A DNA stretch of 20,600 nt, taken from positions 1 through 20,600 of the forward strand of contig NXFV01001476.1 in assembly GCA_002803225.1 (NCBI GenBank). The letters are read 5' to 3'. Below are positions 1 to 8,602 of this stretch, piece after piece. The DNA is from Gamarada debralockiae (Eukaryota; Ascomycota; Leotiomycetes; Helotiales; Hyphodiscaceae). Position 1 is the first letter of the stretch; every line of letters starts with the position of its first letter. Position numbers and translations under genes: made by a program. The notes under the pieces are model-generated. The model made no database searches. It saw nothing but the letters and a program-made list of their open reading frames with translations, and was not told where the DNA came from.

Positions 1-780
1 AGGGACGGGAGACAATAGTGATTGTATTGAAAAGAGGTTCCGTAGTACTAGTGCGCTTGTGTGTTGTATGAACTCAAGCTTGCCTTCCCAAAGTAGGGTC
101 AATAGGCCTTACTTATCCTTTACTCCTGGCTCTTGCCTTCACATGCTAACTGTACTGCTGCTGACTCTGCAGCTGACTGTACACTGACTAACTGCTGACT
201 AATCGCTGACTGTCCCTGACTGTGCAGATATGTTGAGCTTGGCTCAAGTAATAATTGCCATGTGAAGTCGCCTGTGTACCTTCAGGAGCTAGGCTCTTGT
301 TACAGTAAAAATTCTACTTTAACTTAGGATTATTATTATTAAATTTAAACTAAGCTTATTATCTTCCTTAAGATTAAGAATATCCGCGGACTGACGGGAT
401 TTACAAGAATTAGAAGTCTAGACAGCAGCTTACATCCTCTCCCTTATAGTACATATCCATTAGAATTAGTACAATACACTAGTATTGTATTGGGGTTGAC
501 CGCGAATCAAGAGGTAATGAATGTATTATTGGAGTGTGAACTGCCTGAAGAACTAGCTAGCTGCGCGCGCGATATTTATGTTGTCTGGGGGTCATGTGCC
601 ACGAACCACGTGTCTGCGAACCACGTGCGCATGGACCACAAAACCCTGCTACAGTATGAGGCTAGTAGCTAGTATCGCTGCTACTAGAGCTAGGAGCTAG
701 GAATAGAGTAAAAGTAAGGACTGTCGGCCTTACTTGGAGAAGAGCAAGCTTGAGTTTTTCTTATTCACAAGTACACAAGT
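1..780. repeat. Repeat-rich, probably transposon-derived DNA at the window edge
   Basis: No gene is supported here. Positions 158-228 hold a cluster of irregular short repeats built on CTGACTG. Positions 471-488 form a small inverted repeat (ACAATAC and GTATTGT). GCGAACCACGTG-like words recur at about 600-630, and CTAG-rich words recur at 660-705. A CTCAAGCTTGC word near 70 returns inverted near 745, and a GGCCTTACTT word occurs near both 105 and 730. This texture suggests an old LTR or other repeat, but I could not define its ends or family. Confidence 0.35.
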
Positions 781-2639
781 ACTATAGAACCTCTACTATG
801 AATACAACCACTCTTGTATCTTTTACCCTACTGCTGCTTCTCTGATATGTACAATACCAGTTACTAATCTCTTCTCTCATACAATCAAAGTTCTTACGAG
901 CTGGAGCTATTGCGCCGTACGTGTCATACGAAAAAAAGGAGATCAATTGAGCTGTGAAGTAAGAAAAATAAAAAATTTTGATTTCCCGAAAATCCGATAT
1001 TTCGGTTGTCAACACCACCGGTTCTGGCTGTCCCGCTTTCAAGAGAGCCAAATTTTGCCCCCGATAGACATTTCTGCACTCAATTGTCACGCTGATTATG
1101 GCTGTCCATTGGGAAGCCATTTCTGGCGCCCAGCAAAGACTTTATCGGGGTTAGTGTCAGAAAATATCGCCTTCGTAGAGCCTTGTTTATAGAGTCGCGT
1201 ACCCAAACCACATGCTCCATGATAATTGGCTTTGGTTACTAGAAATATCATATCCGGTCCATGCTGCAGATGAGACTACAAATAGGTGACTCAGATAAAG
1301 CAGAACGCCCGAAAGAGCGAGGGAACGAACCAACCAAGTAAATGTCCACTATTTGCCCCGCAAACTTCGAACCACCTAACGCCACATGTTTTGGACACAA
1401 AGGAATTGATCACGACTCACCTATCAATTGCCTGCCTAAAGGGGCGACGTCTTGATTTCGCCTTCCATACTAAGATGAGACGAGATGCTGGCCTACATGC
1501 GTCTCGAGAGTTGGTTTGCATATTCCATAAGATGATGGTTCCGATCCCATCATTCATAGAGTCGTGTTCGTGAAATCGCAATCAACAGCGGCAGCCAAGG
1601 AGGAATGGCCAATTACCGCAATGTTGATTTGCAGTTTCCTTACGGTGGCTTGTTTGATCTATGAGGAAGCACATATTTTGTCGCAGCCTTACTACCTCCC
1701 TAGCTGTTCGTTGGCCACCATCCACCAGGTCCTGATAGTTGAACATAAACAACAGCTAAAGATAACTCTCGATACTTCAATCTGGAAGAAAGATAAGAGG
1801 CATAACATGAACACGAGCTTCTTATGATGTCCGGTCCTCAAGTCAGTTCGGAGCCAAGTTTTATACATGATTCCGACTCTTCCGTACGTTATCATCCAAA
1901 TCATGGTTATTGAATCTATATTGCGGAAATTGTGGCAGCCCGCTTTTCAACGATGGCTATCTTGTCTGCAACCAAAGAGGGTAATTTTCAACTCTTTGGA
2001 TTCCCACGCCTAGACTTGTTCCCTTAAAATCCGCAGAATAATGACAATTCAATAGCACGTCGGGTACTTTACTCCAAATATCGACAACCGGCTACTTTAC
2101 CACAATAGGCAAGTTCGCGCTATAAGAACTAGTAAACAGAATACTGACAATACAATGTGTAGGTCTGGCAGTAACGTCTACTACCGTGATCCAAATAAAC
2201 GGAGAGAGCACCGTGCCAAACCCAAACAGAAGAGAAGCAAGCGTTCGAAGAAAGGGAACTCCACAAGACTATAGCTAGTCGAGCATCAGATACGGCGTAG
2301 ACAAGTGTTAGCAGACGGAAGTGTTGTTGGCGCTGGCGCTACAAAGAGCAGAAGTGCGGGGAATACAAGTTATTAGTAAAGCTATCTAACAGTGATATGG
2401 CAATATTCAATCAACGTAGTTTTCATATCGGTTGTACGCCTTCGACCTGAGATTTTCACGCAGGGCATTCTCCTATTGAGACCTTTATCCCTGGAACGAC
2501 GAGCTTGAACCTCTCTCGAGGGTTAGGGGACCTGAAACATGCCTCTCTCCCTACTCTGATACAGCTCCACACTTCAGAAGTTGAGTGTGTCGCAGCCCCG
2601 CCAATCTGCAACCATTACAGACAATTGCCGCTGCATTAT
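781..2639. other. Long gene-free stretch
   Basis: I see no supported gene in about 1.85 kb. The short open frames here, such as 947-1192, 1286-1573 and 1564-1827, match no family I know, lack recognisable domains, and overlap frames on the other strand. The last part, about 2100-2639, would be the 3' flank of the minus-strand kinase gene that ends at 2640. Confidence 0.5.
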
Positions 2640-3385
2640 CTAGCTATGAATGACATCCATCCACTTGATATCCTTCTCTAGTCTGTTGCAGAGCTTCTCC
2701 CACGACTCCTCTATCCCCTTACCGGTATCGACCTCCGCTAAGAGTCCTCTTTCTCCATATCCATGTACGATATCCCCATTCTCCTGCACATACTCCTCAT
2801 ATCGTTTCTCGAACATCGCCTCGTCATCCGCCTCCCGCTCTTCCAAGTTGCGGGTGAGATACCGCTGCTTCGAGATTTCTTTAGGACAGTTGAAGAACAG
2901 AACGAGAATGGGTTCTGCGAACTGCTGTCTGCGTTAGTACACAAGGCAGCACACACACAACACGCTGCTGCTAGCTTGCTCTCGAGCATGCTTACCGCTT
3001 CTTCAAACTCCCTCTGCTGTGCCAAGTTCCGCGGGAATCCATCCACCAGCATTACTCTCCTCCCCTGCTCTCGCGACTCTAACTCTTCTAGCTCGTTCCT
3101 CAGGATAGGAACCAGAACCTTTGCATCGATCAGTTCCTGCTTGTTCAGCAGAGGTGCGATGACTCCTGCTTGGGGATGGGTAGTGTCACTCTTGATGCGC
3201 CGTAGGAGATCGCCGACCGAGATGTGCTGCACGGGAAATTTCCCCGTAAGAAGAGTGCTGAGGGTACTTTTGCCGGCCCCAGGGGGACCTATTGGAGATA
3301 ACTTAGAATCTTGAAGCTCAATATACTCAGCGGGGGGATAAGAAAACTTACCGAGGACGAAGATGACGGAGATTTGCGGGGGCAT
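2640..3385 (-). CDS. UMP-CMP/adenylate-kinase-like nucleoside monophosphate kinase, viperin neighbour
   Basis: Three exons read on the minus strand: 3385-3352, 3288-2996 and 2924-2640. Introns are 3351-3289 (GTAAGT donor, 63 nt) and 2995-2925 (GTAAGC donor, CTAAC branch site, 71 nt). The spliced product is about 203 residues, the usual length for UMP-CMP kinases. Seen: P-loop GPPGAGKST at 12-20, NMP-binding HISVGDLLRR at 33-42, LVDGFPRN at 92-99, a FFNCP strand at 119-123, and a lid with Arg134, Arg139, Asp142-143 and Arg150. The family moves phosphate from ATP to a nucleoside monophosphate. All core motifs are present and no lesion is visible. The gene is divergent from viperin, 710 bases between start codons, which suggests shared control. 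Its role here (feeding nucleotide toward viperin, as CMPK2 does in vertebrates) is inferred from the neighbour. UMP, CMP or AMP preference cannot be told by eye. Confidence 0.88.
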
Positions 3386-4095
3386 GGTTGTTGAAGTGCT
3401 TTTACTGTACCTGGGTTGGACTGGACTTTACACAGTCGGGGAACCGTGACTCCCCTCTATGCGGTTGTTGTTGGATCGCCTATCCTGGAGCGCGGGGGTT
3501 TCTCCAGAGTAGCGCCCGCACCACGATGCGGGCCGCTTGAAATTGTCGATACAAACATACTACTTCAAGACCCTGTTCGGTTTGGTCATTCGGCGGCAAC
3601 CCACTCGCCTTTCCCACCATGTTAGAAGCTGTGTCGATCATCTAGTCTTCGTTCGATCTGGTACAGCAGCAGCAGTAGTCGTGGAGACGAGAGACTGGCA
3701 CGAGCCCTACTGTATCTACAGCATCGTGTATGACGTTCACTACGATGTGGTGCCATGGCAAGAACCACCAATTCGCGTGCATGCATCCGCGAGAGACGCC
3801 CGGTTTCTATGAGGCGGATGCATCAGTAGTCTACGTGGCAGCTTATTCCTTCCCCCAAACTCTGCTGGGTGTGCGGTTACACAGGGCAAGGAACTCGGAA
3901 CCCGCAATCGTGCCGAGCCGCACCGGTTCGTTCCCGTATCTTTCGGCCCCGGCATCAGAAAGCGTCGGGCTCCATGCCTTAACAAGCTCACGCCTCAACA
4001 CCTCCTATGACCAGGTGGATTCTCGATCATTGAACATATACCCTCCGAGAATTGCTACAGAAAACAACTCCAACCTTCACCATGTTATCTTCGCC
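3386..4095. promoter_or_regulatory. Divergent intergenic region between kinase and viperin
   Basis: This 710-base region separates the start codons of the minus-strand kinase (3385) and plus-strand viperin (4096), so it should hold both promoters and 5' leaders. I see no clear TATA box at a useful distance for either gene and no protein family in its open frames. The frame open from 3730 runs into the viperin leader in the same frame but looks like chance. Shared control is an inference from head-to-head geometry only. Confidence 0.45.
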
Positions 4096-4162
4096 ATGTT
4101 GTCTTCAATTCTTTTTAGCAGTCCAATCGTCACCGGTGTCACGGCTGCTTCTTGCATCCTGA
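4082..4162 (+). promoter_or_regulatory. Overlapping upstream ATG/uORF at the viperin start
   Basis: An ATG at 4082 in good context (CACC before it) opens a 26-codon frame ending at TGA 4160-4162. It is out of frame with the viperin ATG at 4096, which has an equally good CGCC context. The two starts lie in a near-duplicated word, CATGTTATCTTC and CATGTTGTCTTC, 14 bases apart. If both are in the mRNA, the first would compete with viperin translation. Confidence 0.4.
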
Positions 4163-5107
4163 GCGCCTACCTCTTATACTATCTTCATTAACTTCAGCAA
4201 CTGAGCATAGCCGAAACTCCGGTCTCAGTCAATTACCACTTCTCCCGCAAATGCAACTACGAATGCGGCTTCTGTTTCCACACCGAGAAGGCCTCCAGCA
4301 TCCTCACCCTCGACGAGGCCAAGCGCGGAATGAAGCTCTTGAAAGAAGCCGGGATGAAGAAGCTCAATTTCGCAGGGGGCGAGCCTTTCCTGTATCCTAT
4401 GTTCATGCGTGATCTTCTCCGCTATGGGAAAAGGGAACTGGGAATAGAGAGTATGAGCATCGTGTCGAACGGCTCGAAGGTCACGGAGAAGTTCTTGCGC
4501 GAGAACGCCGCGTTCATCGACATCCTCGCTATATCCTGCGATTCGTTCGACCCAGAGACAAATATCAAGATCGGAAGAGGCAGAAGTGGAGGAAACGTAG
4601 AGCAGCTGACGAAAGTTGCCGGTTGGTGTCAACAATTCGGCATCAAGTTCAAAATCAACACCGTTGTATGCAGCCTGAACTGGGATGAAGACATGACTCG
4701 TCTGATTACACAGTTTCAGCCCTTCCGGTGGAAGGCCTCCCAGTGCCTGATTGTCACCGGCGAAAATGATAATGAACAGCGTAAGCGCGATACGCGTTCG
4801 TTTCTTGTAAGCGATGAGCAGTGGAGGACGTTCTGCGACAGACACAAGCTCCTGAAATGTTTCGTGCCGGAGAGCAATGAGATGATGAAAGGGAGTTATT
4901 TGATTTTGGACGAGTACATGCGCTTTCTGGACAAAGGTGATGGGGAGGAGAAAGCGAGTGAGAGTATCTTGGATGTTGGCGTAAGGAAGGCGATGGCCCA
5001 AGTGAGGTGGGAGCGGAATGCGTTCGTGGAGAGAGGCGGACTTTATGATTGGACCAAGGCGAGCGGAGTGGGGTGCGGCTGACAAGGCAAAGGTATTGGA
5101 ATGGTGA
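4096..5107 (+). CDS. Viperin-like radical SAM enzyme (RSAD2 family), interrupted reading frame
   Basis: From ATG 4096 the frame encodes a hydrophobic N-terminal helix (residues 9-31), matching viperin's membrane-anchoring N-terminus. It then meets TAA at codon 32 (4189-4191). The same frame continues as a complete viperin core: SVNYHFSRKCNYECGFCFHT with the radical SAM cysteines at about 53, 57 and 60, AGGEPFL at about 93-99, SIVSNGS, ILAISCDSFD, INTVV, and SYLILDEYMRFL near the C-terminus. The frame closes at TGA 5080-5082. In the next frame, across a GGGG run at 5070-5073, the sequence ends in Leu-Glu-Trp then TGA at 5105-5107, like the conserved viperin C-terminal Trp. Animal viperin turns CTP into the antiviral chain terminator ddhCTP at the ER and lipid droplets. 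The ATG at 4330 is not a plausible start because it drops the FeS cysteines. Family identity is near certain; whether it is expressed is open. Confidence 0.93.
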
Positions 5108-5445
5108 TAGATTGTTCGTGGTATTCAGGCGAGAAGGGGCGGATCAAAAGGTTGTGGATGAGTAGTATCACCTGGTATAAGAGAGAACCTACAGGTGACT
5201 TGCATGGACCAGTAGCATTCAAGAATGGACTCGATTGCATTTTGTTGTTTTTGTTTGCGGGGTTCAACTGAGATTGTCGAGCTATTTCCTCTATGGCATC
5301 TTCGTCCACGGGATTTTGTGAAGTGTTAAATGGTGTAAGAGAGAATCTGCAGGTGGAAACCTGCAGCGTCCAAGAATGAACATTGCGAGGCGCTGCGGTC
5401 ACTGGTCCTCCATTCGATGCCGAGGGAACAGTCATCTATTCAACA
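5108..5445. other. Convergent 3' region between viperin and CYTH gene
   Basis: The viperin and CYTH genes end toward each other here, so both terminators or polyadenylation sites should lie within about 340 bases. There is a perfect hairpin at 5347-5366 and an imperfect direct repeat. One copy, near 5180-5226, runs from GAGAGAACCTACAGGT to TTCAAGAATGGA. The other, near 5339-5380, runs from GAGAGAATCTGCAGGT to TCCAAGAATGAA. No coding content is seen. Confidence 0.45.
5347..5366. repeat. Perfect 8-bp hairpin with a GGAA loop
   Basis: CTGCAGGT, loop GGAA, then ACCTGCAG. On the plus strand the loop fits the GNRA tetraloop pattern. It lies between two convergent genes, so a 3' processing or pausing role is possible, but a chance palindrome is equally likely. 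Confidence 0.45.
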
Positions 5446-6186
5446 CTATCTCACCGCGCTAGTCAGAATAGAGTTGGACGATCTGCGAGCAAAGTATGCA
5501 CTCAGTTTTCTAAGCGGGCGTCTAGCTGGGAATGCGTGTGGGTAAGATTGTATGAAAGCCTTGACCTCTTGGTCCATCTTTTCCTTCAAAATTTTCTCCC
5601 TTTCCTCCACTTCCTCGCCATGTTCGCCATTGGAATACTGGAGGGTTCTTGTCAATTCCACCTCTCCAACTGTATGCCCAAAGTCCGTGGTATCGACGTC
5701 AACCTTGAACCTGCCGTCAATCATCCAGGACTCGCGTTCCGTAACAAATACGGCGCAAGGCTCCAGCATCTCTTCGATGCTAACTCCAGCCGCGGAGGCA
5801 GTCAAGTTCTGTTCGATAACCTCCTTCACTGCATTATTGCCATTGATCTCCGTGAAAGCTGAATTGATAAAATCGCCGCCGGTGCGGATCTTCGCCTCCT
5901 AATGTCTATTCTGCCGACGAATATAAACTCCTTTCGAAAAGAGCAAACCGTCTCGGTCGTAGTAGGTGTCGTGGGTAGTCTGCTTTCCGAGGCTCTCGTA
6001 TTTCTTGAATCTTGAGTCCCCGCCATTGGAACGCAGGTAGGAGACAGCAACTGGTGTGACTAAAAACTTGCGCTCTACCTCGAGCCGACGAATTTGCACC
6101 CTGCCTGAATGGGTAGAGGCAATCTTACTGAAGTAGTAGGAGATGCGTGGGAATACATGTCTGCTTCCGGTGGATACGTTTAGCAT
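5446..6186 (-). CDS. CYTH-domain triphosphatase, thiamine-triphosphatase-like, with one in-frame TAG
   Basis: One frame runs from ATG 6186 to TGA at 5446 (247 codons), broken only by TAG at codon 96 (5901-5899). Seen: a basic, Ser/Thr-rich N-terminus of about 35 residues that could be a mitochondrial presequence; EVERKF at 36-41; DTYYD at 73-77; GVYIRRQNRH at 86-95; then TAG followed by EAKIRTGGDF; FVTERESW at 147-154; VDVDTTDFG at 162-170; GEVE at 174-177; and KLSAYF near the end. The paired acidic and basic residues of the CYTH tunnel, which bind metal and triphosphate, are present. The stop falls where the family has Trp in a WE(A/L)K motif. Mammalian thiamine triphosphatase uses that Trp to contact thiamine (from memory). 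ThTP hydrolysis is the likely ancestral activity; action on a viperin product is speculation. No intron could remove the stop without losing conserved residues. Confidence 0.85.
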
Positions 6187-7635
6187 TCTCAAGATTCTGA
6201 CGTTTTGCGTTGTCGACAGGGCTCCGGTTCGGGGCGTGGAGGTGTGGAGTTGGTGTTAGGTTTGGGTGGCTTTTGCGATCGGAAGTAAGGCGTTGGCCCC
6301 CAAGAGTTGGCACCCCAGTGTCCTGGTTGGCACCTTTTGAGTCTGGCGTATATTGTTAGTAGGGCTCGTAATCAAATCAATCTTCTTTTTTGGTCGCATC
6401 AATCCTGTTTCGCACAAATAATGCTCGTGATTTTCGCTCTCGACTGACGGAAAGAACTTGCCAGAATGTTTTAACTAGACGGGCGTCGACGCATTTCTAG
6501 AAGCCGATGATTTACATGCATTGCGCTGAGAACTGCGGTGTTTTAAGGACTGGACCTTTGACAAGTGAAGGGTCGGAAGCTAGCCGTTCTGCAGTGAAAT
6601 AGTCGCAGCACTAAAGAATGTCATGCAATCCCGCAGTCAAATGAAGCGGACATTTCGGGTTCAAGTTGGGATATACCGAGAGCTGGTTGCGAAGCATGAC
6701 GCCGGCCATCTTATTTCTGCACTGCTTGCATGGCAACTTCTGCCTTAGCATAAAGCCTCTGTGCTTGGTCCAATGACCAGTCGTCTTCTCGCAGCAATCA
6801 GAGACAGACATGATTTTGGCATCGAGCATGCTAGAATACCAGAGTTTTGTTGTATTATCGAACTTCCAAATTACACAATTGATCAGGTGACTGCATGTCA
6901 CATGAAACCACAGAGCAAACGCAATGGTTTTGTTGCATATCGCAGAAAAGGGCGAGCTCAAAAATAGCAAGGGAGAGATTCCCCGGACCCGAACTTGGAC
7001 ACGATGGCTACGGCTGCCATTCACAAAACCGAAAGTTGTCGATAGTAGGGGCAAAGGAAGGGAAAGAATTGAACCGGTAGGCTGCATGTTTAAGCTACGG
7101 GGCAACTAAGTGGAGATATGCCAAAAACTATCACGTGACTACTACAGAGGCTGCAATAGAAATCCGTGTCTAGCATCAACCAGCGTGAATCACCATGTAT
7201 TTAACCCGTCGAAGAGCACCCATTACTCCATTGGGGTCGGCGAGTGAGCACAGTACGTGATTGTTCCATTCAGACCCCTGCGACATAGGTTCTGGGCACC
7301 GGAATTAATTCCACCATCACAACGTTTTCTCCTTTCACTCTTCCGCCGCCATCCTGTTGTAGGACTTTTGCGTGAATGCGGGCCCCTCGGAATACCCCCA
7401 TACAGATGCAGATGGGTGCAACAGCTAGCAGGACGCCTATCTGAGAACAATGGCGGGGTAATTTTGTGGAGCTCAGGGGGAGTCGCGTTGTTCTTCCGAT
7501 GCGACCTCGCGGTCTGTTTTTATGCCGACTCACTTCAATCACAATTACCTACTTTAAGTTAGATATCAATTCTTAGCACAACTTTCAATTTATTGATTTA
7601 ATTTGAAGGTCCCGAAATTGTCCTCCTCATTCGCC
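6187..7635. other. Intergenic region between CYTH gene and first SDR
   Basis: About 1.45 kb without a supported gene. A GTTGGCACC word occurs twice at about 6306 and 6325. The minus-strand frame at 6611-7105 has a few Cys and His residues near its end (CKQCRNK) but no recognisable family, and plus-strand frames overlap it. The 5' flank of the CYTH gene and the promoter of the SDR at 7636 must lie here; no clear TATA box is placed. Confidence 0.45.
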
Positions 7636-8602
7636 ATGGCGGACTCAAGTCTCTCTGGAAAGAGCGTCATCGTCACTGGTATCGCTCGTTCACAATCTCT
7701 TAAGCTCTTCAACTAACACTCTCAGGCGGCGCATCTGGAATAGGACTTGCAATAGTACGCTTCTTCGCAGCCCAATTCACGAAAATTAGCATCCTCGATA
7801 TTTCTGCAGCTTCAGTGCAAACCGCTATTTCTTCTTTACAAGCAGAATTCCCTTCCACCACCTTCCTGTTCAAGAAATGCGATATCTCAAGTTGGGACGG
7901 ACAGAGTGCGGCCTTTGAAGAGATATATAAGGAGACTGGAAGCGTGGACTATGTTTTTGCGAATGCTGGGGTCTCGGAAATTGGGAACTTTCTGGAGAAG
8001 GATGCCGGGGAGCCTGTGAAACCGACGCTGAAAACGATCGATATCAATCTCGTAGGGACTTTATACAGTGAGTACTCCCTTCTGTGGAAGACCTTAAGTC
8101 GCTGAACAGGAAATTGCAGCTGTGAAATTGGCCGTTCATTATATGCGGAAGAAGACTTCGGAACAAAAAGGGTTGATTGTTTGTACTGCTTCAAATGCTG
8201 GGCTCTATCCTTTTCCAATTGCCCCTATGTACGGCACCTCCAAGCACGGGCTGGTAGGGGCCGTCAGGTCACTAGCAAAGCCCTTAGAATCAGAAGGGAT
8301 ACGGATCAACGCAATATGTCCCAATTGTATCGGTATGCCTCCAACTGCCTCCTCTGCTTAAATCAAATCTGACGGGAAATGCAGCAACTGGGCTCGCGGA
8401 CGATAATCTATTTTCTCATATGCTTCTTACGCCAATGTCTGTTGCTATAGATGCTGTAAGTGAGTTTGTCACGAATCCAAAGATGACGGGTGTCACAGCA
8501 GAGATTAGTGGGAAGAAGTTTACGACCAGGGACCCGCCTGAAATGGTAGATGAGATGACCAGGAAGAACTTTGACACTTTTTGGAGTTTGGGATATGCAT
8601 GA
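7636..8602 (+). CDS. Short-chain dehydrogenase/reductase, 15-hydroxyprostaglandin-dehydrogenase-like
   Basis: Four exons, 7636-7678, 7726-8067, 8120-8332 and 8385-8602, with introns of 47, 52 and 52 nt (donors GTATCG, GTGAGT, GTATGC), give 271 residues and no stops. The start ATG follows CGCC. Seen: the Rossmann nucleotide loop TGGASGIG at 14-21, a LDIS acidic strand end that favours NAD, CDIS, ANAG, catalytic Ser153, Tyr166 and Lys170 (YGTSK), and ICPNCI after the active site. The C-terminal half (PMSVAIDAV, then a TRDPPEM tail) resembles fungal NAD-dependent SDRs close to 15-PGDH. The substrate is unknown. The MFS transporter starts 880 bases downstream on the same strand, so a shared small-molecule role is possible but unproven. 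Confidence 0.9.

Noticed and set aside
158..228. CTGACTG repeat cluster as a CRISPR-like or centromeric array
   Set aside because: Units are short and irregular with no uniform spacers, in a fungal nuclear context. It is better read as simple-sequence repeat in transposon DNA.
2763..3314. Plus-strand 183-residue frame across the kinase
   Set aside because: Antisense to the intact kinase exons and spans its second intron.
3730..4191. A separate 153-residue gene ahead of viperin
   Set aside because: Only its last 31 codons, from ATG 4096, look like protein. The upstream part has no family signal and lies in the divergent promoter region.
4136..4210. A 75-nt intron that would remove the viperin TAA
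   Set aside because: It keeps frame, but the donor GTGTCA is far from the GTRNGT seen in the other genes, and it would delete the hydrophobic helix expected of viperin. Kept only as an alternative.
4330..5082. ATG at 4330 as the viperin start
   Set aside because: It is internal to the conserved domain (RG-M-KLLKEAG) and would drop the CX3CX2C cysteines at 4252-4275, giving a protein without its FeS cluster.
4225..5085. Long minus-strand frame of 286 residues across viperin
   Set aside because: It is the antisense shadow of the viperin core, with no recognisable domain.
6611..7105. Minus-strand 164-residue frame with CKQCRNK
   Set aside because: A few Cys and His near the end look zinc-finger-like, but the spacing fits no known finger and most of the frame is low-quality. 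Plus-strand frames overlap it.
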